Origin: Pseudomonas serboccidentalis
GTDB taxonomy: Bacteria > Pseudomonadota > Gammaproteobacteria > Pseudomonadales > Pseudomonadaceae
Assembly: GCF_028830055.1 (NCBI RefSeq)
Contig: NZ_CP101655.1
Span: 2,188,051-2,252,050 of the forward strand
Reading direction: 5' to 3'
Length of the DNA: 64,000 bases
Positions within the stretch are counted from its first letter, which is position 1, and every line of letters starts with the position of its first letter. A program made the translations under genes and the position numbers. The notes under the pieces are model-generated. The model did not search any database, had not been told where the DNA came from, and saw only the letters and a program-made list of their open reading frames with translations. Shown in pieces: positions 1 through 6,353 of the stretch.

Positions 1-2
1 AG

Positions 3-27
3 AAAGCCCGCCTAGTGCGGGCTTTTT
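3..27 (+). terminator. Rho-independent terminator of a gene left of the window
   Basis: A 9-bp perfect stem (AAAGCCCGC at 3-11 with GCGGGCTTT at 17-25) closes a 5-nt loop and runs into a T tract. The gene it ends lies outside the window. Confidence 0.8.
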
Positions 28-72
28 GCTGTCTGCGATTTAAGAAAATTGCTCGATTCTGCGCGGAATCCG

Positions 73-160
73 TGTAGGAGCTGCGGCACGCTGCGATCTT
101 TTGATCTGGCTTTTAGAGATCAAAAGATCGCAGCCTCGTTTCACTCGACAGCTCCTACAG
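73..160. repeat. REP pair (REPIN-like), degenerate right arm
   Basis: The left arm begins TGTAGGAGCTGCGGCACGCT and continues to GATC. The right arm is an inverted partial copy ending GCTCCTACA. It is the same family as the copies at 17496, 21807, 28423, 31878, 42088, 45586, 53824, 60117 and 63400. Here the small arm hairpin reads GCG-GCA-CGC instead of the common GCC-GCA-GGC. Confidence 0.8.
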
Positions 161-172
161 GGGTTGTGATTC

Positions 173-1339
173 TCACTGCTCGGCATTGCGACTGTGCCGA
201 TAGTCACTCACCGCCTCATACACCGCTTTGCGCAAGCGGTTGATCCCGCCAATCGGCCGATGCGCCTCGATACCAAACCACGGGTTGAACGACAGGTTGT
301 CGCACGCCAGATTCAGCGCCGGCGTGTCGAAGTCCTGGGCAGGCAGGGTAATGCGCGCCACGGTTTCGAACGGTGAGTCCTGCTCGCGCCATTCGATGCT
401 GGTGTCCTCGATCGGCATGGACTTGTTCGCGTCCTGGCGCTGAATCTGCAACACGAAACACGCAGGCACGCGATCCGTCGACAGTTGCTGGTTCAAGGCG
501 TTGCGCAGGAAGTTCGGCAAATCGTGGTTTTGCGGGGGCAGGGTATACGCCGGGCAGTTATCCGGATCCGGCGTGACCCGAAACTTCGCATTGGCCTCAC
601 CGAACTTGTAGGGCGATACCGAAAAGTATGTGGCCCCGGTCGGGCTGTCCGGCGCTGGCGCCAGCGTCGCCAGGGCAATCGCCAAGTGGCGGATCTGCCA
701 GGTGCGCGGATCCCAGCCGGGGAAAAACGCCATGATCTTTTTGCCGTCAGCCTGAGCCGCCACATTCTGACGATACTCGGCGACATCGCTGACAAAGAAA
801 TTCGGGTGGCTGAACATCACAAAGTCTTGCTCGCGCCGATCCTGACGGTCGCCGAGCAACGGTTTGCCGGGAACATCGAGCAGCTTGATCGCCATGCCCC
901 GCGCGTCACGGATGCTGTCGAACTGCGGGTAGGCGTTGCCATTGGACAGGCGAATCATCGCCTGCCAGGTCTTGCCCGGCTGGCTGAAAACGCCCTGGCG
1001 CAGCGATGGCGTCAGTTCCGGCAACACCGTCACCTCGGCTTTTACGCAACCATGCGCCTTGGCATGCGCATCGCGCAGGTAGCGTGTGCCTTCGCGGTGT
1101 TGATCGACGATGCGTATGGCGGTCTGGATCACGTCCTGGGTCATGGCCGCTTCACCGGCGGGAATCTGTTCCTGCGCCGACACCGGGCCGCGGTGTTGCC
1201 AGGCGAACCATGCGCTCGCGATGACCCAGCCAAGCAGGCCGATCACCAGCAATGCCAACAGGGTTTTGCCCAGCAGTCGTCCCAGCCACAGCCAGATACG
1301 GGCGAGCATGGACGGTCTTTTGTATGAGTTGATCATCAT
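173..1339 (-). CDS. Membrane-anchored catalase-family protein
   Basis: A 388-residue protein. One hydrophobic segment (about residues 25-48) suggests it is tethered to the inner membrane with the catalytic domain in the periplasm. The rest matches the divergent bacterial catalase-like family: the region around residues 110-150 (IRLSNGNAYP, DARGMAIKLL) resembles the catalase haem pocket, and the C-terminal block LSFNPWFGIEAHRPIGGINR is a hallmark of the small catalase-like group. It is shorter than classical catalases and lacks their C-terminal flavodoxin-like part. Its start overlaps the end of the upstream di-haem cytochrome gene by 4 nt, so the two are almost certainly co-transcribed and may handle peroxide together. 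That joint role is inferred. Confidence 0.8.
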   Translation of the reverse strand: MMINSYKRPSMLARIWLWLGRLLGKTLLALLVIGLLGWVIASAWFAWQHRGPVSAQEQIPAGEAAMTQDVIQTAIRIVDQHREGTRYLRDAHAKAHGCVKAEVTVLPELTPSLRQGVFSQPGKTWQAMIRLSNGNAYPQFDSIRDARGMAIKLLDVPGKPLLGDRQDRREQDFVMFSHPNFFVSDVAEYRQNVAAQADGKKIMAFFPGWDPRTWQIRHLAIALATLAPAPDSPTGATYFSVSPYKFGEANAKFRVTPDPDNCPAYTLPPQNHDLPNFLRNALNQQLSTDRVPACFVLQIQRQDANKSMPIEDTSIEWREQDSPFETVARITLPAQDFDTPALNLACDNLSFNPWFGIEAHRPIGGINRLRKAVYEAVSDYRHSRNAEQ

Positions 1340-3153
1340 GGCAATTGCGCCTCCAATGGCCCGCCGAGGACTTTCAGGTACTCCAGCAATGCCCAGCGTT
1401 CTTCCGGTTGCAGCAGTCGGCCGATGACGCCCTTACCACGCTCGCCGGCGCGAAATTCGTGGCCGCTGTTGTGGTTGCCGGTGATCCGCGTGTCGAACAG
1501 AAAGCCATTGGTGAAGGCCTCGGTGCGATATCCCAGATGGTGAGGGTCGTATTCGAATGAACCCTTGTAGAACGTGGGCGCGCGCTCATCCTGCGGCGAC
1601 AGCAATTGATATATGCTCGGCACCGAACCGTTGTGCAGAAACGGCGCAGTAGCCCAAACGCCAGCCAATGGCCTGGCCTTGTAAGCGACTTTTTCGCGCA
1701 CGCCGATCGGCAGGCCGAAGCCGTCCAGCCCGGGTTTCTCCTGCGCTGTGACTCCGGCCTCGCGATAGGCGCGGTTTTCAACGAATGCAGTGACGTAGGC
1801 CAGGCCTTTAGCCACCGATAGCTGGCTCAGATCCAGTGGTTCCGTGGGCGTCGGATGCAACTTCACGTCCATCTGCTCAAGTTCTTTGAGATTCCATTGC
1901 AGCGGCGTCAGGTCGAAACGGTGGCTGGCAATGTTGATGGCGGCGTTCGGATCAGTGCCGATCACGTCCACCGGCAGCATGTGCAAATGCTGCACCCAGC
2001 GCTGGCCTTCCTGAGTCTTGCGCGGCATGTGGCAACTGGCGCAGTTCTCGGCAAACAGTGCGCGGCCCTTGGCGGCCAGCGGTTTATCGACAGCGCCGAG
2101 CACGTCCTCCGGCCAGGCGGGCGGTTGCAGGCGTTGCAGGGTTTCTTCGATGGTATGCAGATCGCGCACGCGCACACTGGAGGCATAACGCGCATCGCCC
2201 TGCAGCGGCTGACCGTTGCTGTCGAAGAAATTCAGCGTGGCGCCGACGCCCAGCGCCTCTCCGATGTTGCGCGCCATTGGTTGCTGCGCCGAGCCGTTCC
2301 ATTGCACCCAGTCGAAGGTCCACATGTCCCACAGTTGCGGGTAGTCCACCGGGGCATTGGCCACGCGGTAGTTGGCGGGGGAGATGGCGTCACCGAAGGT
2401 GGCGTTGGCGATGCGGCCGAAGGCATCGGTGCGCCCGGGGCCTTCTTCGGTCGGGTAGAGGCCGCGGTGGGTGTCGTTCCAGGCGACTTTCAGGAAAGTG
2501 TTCAGTGAAACCTTGAAGTCCTTGCGCAGTTGTTCGTGGCGCGCCTCGTAGTCATTGCCCAGCACCTGTCGGGCGAACCGTTCGAATTTCCAGGGGTTGT
2601 AGTAAGTCGAGGTCAGACTGGCGACCAATGCCTGTCCGAAACTGCCACCGCGCAGTGTAGGAACGCTGGAGGGCAACACATGTTGCGCCGAACCACCGTC
2701 AATCCGCACGGCCTGGCCCTTGAAGCGCAATTCGCCGGTGTGGCAGGCGGCGCAGGTGATATCGAGATAGTGCTCGGTGCCGCCGGGATTCTGATGGCGG
2801 GCGAAGCCGACCGGCAGATTGCCGGGATTGTTCGCTGTGGCTTGTTGTTGCGGATCGACCAGAAAACCGAAGCGTGCGAGGTATTCCGGGGACGCAAAGC
2901 GCTGCTGCGAGAAGGGCAGCTCCAGCGCCTGGAACCACTCATAGCGCAGGCCTTTGACCTGCGTGCCCTGGGGGGTGAAGTAGTAGGTCTGGCGTTCTTC
3001 CTCACTCCACTGGTTCAGGTAATGCACCTGCTGGGCGGGGGTGTAGAACGGCAGTTTCGGGTTGGCGACGTAATACAGAACCACGGCGAGAGCCAGGCCC
3101 AGCAGTACGATGATCAGCGTCAGCACACGGAATAAGAGGCGCAAGTTAAACAT
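1336..3153 (-). CDS. Di-haem cytochrome c (cytochrome c peroxidase-like)
   Basis: A 605-residue protein with an N-terminal hydrophobic anchor or signal (residues 8-30) and two haem-c attachment motifs, CAACH at 134-138 and CASCH at 371-375. Two widely spaced CXXCH motifs are typical of di-haem peroxidase-like cytochromes, but the protein is about twice the length of classical CcpA, so its substrate is open. It should be exported and matured in the periplasm. It is the first gene of a two-gene operon with the catalase-like protein, overlapping it by 4 nt. A periplasmic electron-transfer or peroxide-reducing role is likely but inferred from family and context. Confidence 0.8.
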   Translation of the reverse strand: MFNLRLLFRVLTLIIVLLGLALAVVLYYVANPKLPFYTPAQQVHYLNQWSEEERQTYYFTPQGTQVKGLRYEWFQALELPFSQQRFASPEYLARFGFLVDPQQQATANNPGNLPVGFARHQNPGGTEHYLDITCAACHTGELRFKGQAVRIDGGSAQHVLPSSVPTLRGGSFGQALVASLTSTYYNPWKFERFARQVLGNDYEARHEQLRKDFKVSLNTFLKVAWNDTHRGLYPTEEGPGRTDAFGRIANATFGDAISPANYRVANAPVDYPQLWDMWTFDWVQWNGSAQQPMARNIGEALGVGATLNFFDSNGQPLQGDARYASSVRVRDLHTIEETLQRLQPPAWPEDVLGAVDKPLAAKGRALFAENCASCHMPRKTQEGQRWVQHLHMLPVDVIGTDPNAAINIASHRFDLTPLQWNLKELEQMDVKLHPTPTEPLDLSQLSVAKGLAYVTAFVENRAYREAGVTAQEKPGLDGFGLPIGVREKVAYKARPLAGVWATAPFLHNGSVPSIYQLLSPQDERAPTFYKGSFEYDPHHLGYRTEAFTNGFLFDTRITGNHNSGHEFRAGERGKGVIGRLLQPEERWALLEYLKVLGGPLEAQLP

Positions 3154-3414
3154 CCTTGTCGAGTTGTTGCGCTGTTATGCCTCAGCTGTTGCAGGTGTAG
3201 CAAGTGGCCATTACGCCAACGGTCGCGGGAAATCTCCTCAGCCCATGTCAGGCCAAGATGACAGAAGCTTCATCGTCGCTTTTCCCGAATGCGTTTTAAT
3301 CCCTGAACTTATCGGACGTTTCCTGCTCTCATGCCGGTAGCCATTGGTCGTGGCGGCCTGATAAGCTCGCGGCTTTACTCGATTGCCCTTTCGGCGCATG
3401 AACAAGGAAATAGC

Positions 3415-4131
3415 ATGAAACAGCATCGGTTGGCGGCGGCGGTAGCCCTGGTTAGCCTGGTCCTCGCGGGTTGTGATTCGCAGACCAGCGTAGAGCTGAA
3501 AACCCCGGCGCAAAAAGCTTCCTACGGTATCGGCCTGAACATGGGCAAGAGTCTTGCTCAAGAAGGCATGGATGATCTGGACTCCAAAGCGGTAGCCCAG
3601 GGCATCGAAGATGCCGTTGGCAAGAAAGAACAGAAGCTGAAAGACGACGAACTGGTCGAAGCCTTCGCCGCGCTGCAAAAACGTGCTGAAGAGCGTATGG
3701 CCAAGATGAGCGAAGAGTCGGCAGCCGCCGGCAAGAAATTCCTCGAAGAAAACGGCAAGAAGCCGGGTGTCACCACCACGGCTTCCGGCCTGCAGTACGA
3801 AGTGGTCAAGAAGGCCGACGGCCCACAGCCCAAGCCGACCGACGTAGTGACCGTTCACTACACCGGCAAGCTGACCAACGGCACCGTATTCGACAGCTCC
3901 GTCGAGCGCGGCAGCCCGATCGATCTGCCTGTCAGCGGCGTGATCCCGGGTTGGGTCGAAGGTCTGCAACTGATGCACGTTGGCGAGAAGTACAAACTGT
4001 ACATCCCTAGCGATCTGGCCTACGGCGCACAATCGCCAAGCCCGGCAATCCCGGCCAACTCGGTTCTGGTTTTCGACCTGGAACTGCTGGCCATCAAGGA
4101 TCCGAGCAAAGAAGACGCCGCCGCCAAGTAA
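3415..4131 (+). CDS. FKBP-type peptidyl-prolyl isomerase lipoprotein (FkpA/Mip-like)
   Basis: A 238-residue protein that starts at the ATG preceded by AAGGAAAT. The signal peptide ends in a lipobox (LAGC, Cys at about 18), so it is a predicted lipoprotein. Residues 25-115 form the helical FKBP_N dimerisation domain. Residues 125-230 form the FKBP catalytic domain (VTVHYTGKLTNGTVFDSS, GVIPGWVEGL, IPSDLAYG). It would catalyse proline isomerisation during folding in the periplasm or outer membrane. The gene is monocistronic and is followed by a hairpin. The in-frame extension upstream to 3331 has no ribosome site and is rejected. Confidence 0.92.
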   Translation: MKQHRLAAAVALVSLVLAGCDSQTSVELKTPAQKASYGIGLNMGKSLAQEGMDDLDSKAVAQGIEDAVGKKEQKLKDDELVEAFAALQKRAEERMAKMSEESAAAGKKFLEENGKKPGVTTTASGLQYEVVKKADGPQPKPTDVVTVHYTGKLTNGTVFDSSVERGSPIDLPVSGVIPGWVEGLQLMHVGEKYKLYIPSDLAYGAQSPSPAIPANSVLVFDLELLAIKDPSKEDAAAK

Positions 4132-4148
4132 ACCGGCAATGGCTTCGA

Positions 4149-4180
4149 CAACAACGCCTCGCAATTGCGGGGCGTTGTTG
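4149..4180 (+). terminator. Terminator-like hairpin after the FKBP gene
   Basis: CAACAACGCC at 4149-4158 pairs perfectly with GGCGTTGTTG at 4171-4180, and the loop contains an inner palindrome (CGCAATTGCG). No T tract follows, so its terminator role is only probable. Confidence 0.5.
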
Positions 4181-4383
4181 CATCTGGAGGATGGCAAGGG
4201 TAAACAGAGCGAACGGATGCCACTGGCAGCAGTCCTAGAGATTGAGACCGCCAGCGCTAGACGCCCTGAGCCGCCAAGTCAATGAAATATTGGGGTTTTT
4301 TATGTGAGTAAAAAACGCCCGATCTGAGCGCAGCCCTTGTAATACGGGGCTCTCAGCGCTGAAATGCAGCTCTGTTCACAAGG

Positions 4384-4406
4384 TTATCCACAATTTGTGT
4401 GGATAA
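4384..4406. promoter_or_regulatory. Two inverted perfect DnaA boxes
   Basis: TTATCCACA at 4384-4392 and its exact reverse complement TGTGGATAA at 4398-4406 form a 10-bp inverted repeat (with the flanking G and C) around a 5-nt spacer. TTATCCACA is the consensus high-affinity DnaA box. The partial match TGTTCACA lies just upstream (4373-4380). The pair lies 20 bp before the start of the YkvA-domain gene, where bound DnaA could control transcription. Confidence 0.6.
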
Positions 4407-4426
4407 CATTTCAACGGGAGAAATAG

Positions 4427-4882
4427 ATGAAAGCACCGTGGAATTTCACCCGATTTCTACCCTTGGCCGGACGCCTGCTGGCCCGCGGCCGCCTGCCGAC
4501 CCTGCTGTTTGCCGTCGCCAGCAAAGGTGCCGCACAAGGCAATCGTCTGGGCAAGCTCAAGGATGATCTGCGTTTGCTCCAGGCGCTGTGCCTGGCCTAC
4601 TGGCGCGGTGAATACCGCGCCATCAGCCCCAAGGCGTTGATTTCGGTGGTGGCGGGGTTGATGTATTTCCTCAGCCCGGTGGATGCGATCCCGGATTTCA
4701 TTCCGGTGTTCGGCATGCTTGATGACATCGCCGTCCTCGCCTGGCTGATGAAAACCCTCGACGATGAACTCAGCGCCTTCCGGCAGTGGCGCAACCGCCA
4801 GCAGCCGGAAAAGCTGGCGGTGGTCGAGCGTCTGCCCGATACCCCGGAACAACTTCAGCTTCAGGGCCCGAAAAAGCCCTGA
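4427..4882 (+). CDS. YkvA-family (DUF1232) membrane-associated protein
   Basis: A 151-residue protein with ribosome site GGAGAA about 6 nt upstream. The DUF1232 signature is clear around residues 75-105: a hydrophobic stretch followed by LSPVDAIPDFIPVFGMLDD. The N-terminus is basic and amphipathic. The biochemical role of the family is not established. The gene stands alone downstream of a pair of DnaA boxes, which hints at coupling to the cell cycle or replication, but that is inference. Confidence 0.85.
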   Translation: MKAPWNFTRFLPLAGRLLARGRLPTLLFAVASKGAAQGNRLGKLKDDLRLLQALCLAYWRGEYRAISPKALISVVAGLMYFLSPVDAIPDFIPVFGMLDDIAVLAWLMKTLDDELSAFRQWRNRQQPEKLAVVERLPDTPEQLQLQGPKKP

Positions 4883-4940
4883 TTCATTCCTGCCTGCATA
4901 CAGATAGATACCCCCCGCGACCTTGGCCGCTGTTAGGATT

Positions 4941-4976
4941 ACACTTCTAGGGAAAAGTGCCGACTCGCTAAGTGTT
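4941..4976. promoter_or_regulatory. Inverted half-sites before the XRE regulator gene
   Basis: CACTT (4942-4946) and AAGTG (4955-4959) form an inverted repeat, and AAGTGTT recurs at 4970-4976, about 20 bp before the ATG of the HTH gene. This arrangement would suit autoregulation. No binding data exist. Confidence 0.3.
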
Positions 4977-4995
4977 GTTGTCCTACGGGGTAGTC

Positions 4996-5337
4996 ATGGA
5001 TATTCAGATAATTGCACGCGATGGCGAACCCGAATATGCGGTTCTGCCATGGCCTCAGTATCAGGCTCTACTGAAAGCAGCAGGCATCAACGAAACACCG
5101 TCGCAGCAGGCCCCGGCGCCGCTCGCGGCAACACCGGATCCGATTCTTCCAGGTCTGGATCAATTACGCAGTTTGCGCGAAGGGAAGGGCATCGCCATTG
5201 AGGCGCTGGCCCGCACGGTAGGCATCAGCCCGTCTTATCTGGCCATGATCGAAAGTGGCGAGCGTCAACCTGACGCCGCGATTCGCCGCAGCCTGGCCTG
5301 GGAACTGACGGTGCCCGGTTGGAGGGATGAATCGTGA
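4996..5337 (+). CDS. XRE-type helix-turn-helix regulator
   Basis: A 113-residue protein. The C-terminal half (about residues 52-105) is an HTH_3 domain (LREGKGIAIEALARTVGI then SPSYLAMIESGERQP). The N-terminal 30 residues (DGEPEYAVLPWPQYQALL) look like the strand-helix start of Phd/RelB-type antitoxins. The ATG at 4996 is preferred over the in-frame GTG at 4972. Its stop overlaps the GTG start of the next gene, so translation is probably coupled. It is likely a transcriptional repressor of its own operon. An antitoxin role is possible but unproven. Confidence 0.75.
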   Translation: MDIQIIARDGEPEYAVLPWPQYQALLKAAGINETPSQQAPAPLAATPDPILPGLDQLRSLREGKGIAIEALARTVGISPSYLAMIESGERQPDAAIRRSLAWELTVPGWRDES

Positions 5338-5705
5338 GCGTACGCATCAGTCGGCAACATTGGGATGGATTGCTCGGAGAATTGGACCAGGCGCGCAGGC
5401 AGCGCCATCTACTGACCTATCGGGCGTTGCTCGAACGTTTGCAGTTGCCGACGCCGGCGATGCAAACCCTGACTGCGGCACTGGAACATCTGGCCGCGCT
5501 GGACGCCAAGGCTGAACAACCGTTGCGCAGTTCGCTGGTGATCAGCCAGGGCGCGAGCCGCCTGCCACGTACCGGTTTTTTTGAATGCGTTGAACGTCTG
5601 GGGCGTTTCTCCGGGCCATCCGATGGTGTCGCGGCAGCCTCCTGGCACGCATCGGAAGTGGTCAGGGTCTTCGAATACGAGTACCCGGAATCGGCGGAGG
5701 CCTGA
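5334..5705 (+). CDS. Conserved hypothetical protein, second gene of XRE operon
   Basis: A 123-residue protein with a GTG start overlapping the preceding stop (GTGA). It is soluble, with no signal peptide or membrane segment. The N-terminal 60 residues are helical and Leu/Arg-rich (LLTYRALLERLQLP, then ALEHLAALDAKAEQPLRSSL). The C-terminal part has the block LPRTGFFECVERLGRF. I do not recognise a characterised family. If the operon were a toxin-antitoxin module this would be the partner of the HTH protein, but no catalytic motif supports that. Confidence 0.6.
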   Translation: MSVRISRQHWDGLLGELDQARRQRHLLTYRALLERLQLPTPAMQTLTAALEHLAALDAKAEQPLRSSLVISQGASRLPRTGFFECVERLGRFSGPSDGVAAASWHASEVVRVFEYEYPESAEA

Positions 5706-6113
5706 GTGTTCTTACGACTCAAGGCGCAGGTCAGTTACTGGCTGGCTCGCCGGTTGTTTCACTGGTCGTGGTTTGTCCGTCAGCCAAAAGGCTGGCGCTG
5801 GCTCGAAGGGCAGTTTGCGCGTATGGCCAATCTTGGCGATGTCGGCGCGCAGAGCTTTTACGGACACATCCTGACGTTTCGTGGCGTTGGCCTGGGCGCC
5901 CGCGAAGAGGGTGTGCGGTTGTTGCGTCTGGCGGCACTCGCTGGTGATGGCAAGGCGGCCTATCAGGTCGGTGTGATCTGCCTGACCGGTACTGCGAGCA
6001 AGGCGCCGGATCCGGCAGAGGCGGCGCGCTGGTGGACCCTGGCCGCCAAGGCCGGCCACCCGCTGGCCGAGCTTAAGCTCAAGGAGTTGAGCGCTCGGGA
6101 CTCAACGCAGTAA
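5706..6113 (+). CDS. Sel1-like / tetratricopeptide-like repeat protein
   Basis: A 135-residue protein with a GTG start directly abutting the previous stop. Residues 40-130 contain Sel1-type alpha/alpha repeats (GDVGAQSFYGHILTFRG; LAALAGDGKAAYQVGVICL; EAARWWTLAAKAGHPLAELKL). The N-terminal 30 residues are basic and aromatic (WLARRLFHWSWFVRQPKGW) and could associate with a membrane. Sel1 repeats act as protein-binding scaffolds. It is the last gene of the three-gene operon and is followed by a strong terminator. Confidence 0.75.
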   Translation: MFLRLKAQVSYWLARRLFHWSWFVRQPKGWRWLEGQFARMANLGDVGAQSFYGHILTFRGVGLGAREEGVRLLRLAALAGDGKAAYQVGVICLTGTASKAPDPAEAARWWTLAAKAGHPLAELKLKELSARDSTQ

Positions 6114-6134
6114 ATCCATATGTGTCGGCCCGAT

Positions 6135-6170
6135 AAACGTGGCGCGAGGGAAACCTCGCGCCACGTTTTG
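6135..6170 (+). terminator. Rho-independent terminator of the XRE/Sel1 operon
   Basis: A perfect 15-bp stem (6135-6149 with 6154-6168) closes a GAAA tetraloop, GC-rich in the middle, and ends TTTTG. Confidence 0.85.
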
Positions 6171-6208
6171 CGTTTAAATCCGTACGATTTGTAGTTATGG
6201 GGCTTTTG

Positions 6209-6220
6209 AGGACTAGTCCT
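6209..6220. promoter_or_regulatory. 12-bp palindrome upstream of rhs
   Basis: AGGACTAGTCCT is a perfect palindrome located about 135 bp before the rhs start, in an otherwise gene-free 230-bp leader. It could be an operator for a dimeric regulator such as a LuxR/NarL-type protein. This is not verified. Confidence 0.35.
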
Positions 6221-6305
6221 ACAGTAAACGCCTACTCGCCTGACTTCTTTCCTGATTGATCCCCCGCAAAGTCCCCGCGCCTAATTTTTGCGCGAGGGAA
6301 CGTTC

Positions 6306-6353
6306 ATGTTTGACCCGGTTTTTCATTCCACCCCGCACGGTGGCGTGTGCTGA
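6306..6353 (+). CDS. Possible 15-codon leader peptide overlapping rhs start
   Basis: A short frame, MFDPVFHSTPHGGVC, has the best Shine-Dalgarno sequence in the area (GAGGGAA, about 6 nt before its ATG). Its TGA overlaps the rhs ATG as TGATG. The rhs gene itself has no good ribosome site, so translation may enter here and re-initiate. An alternative is a short remnant of an older N-terminus in another frame. Confidence 0.35.
   Translation: MFDPVFHSTPHGGVC

Noticed and set aside
6306..6353. Reading the rhs N-terminus as a frameshifted gene starting at 6306
   Set aside because: The rhs frame starts cleanly at the overlapping ATG; without homologues a frameshift cannot be preferred over a leader peptide.
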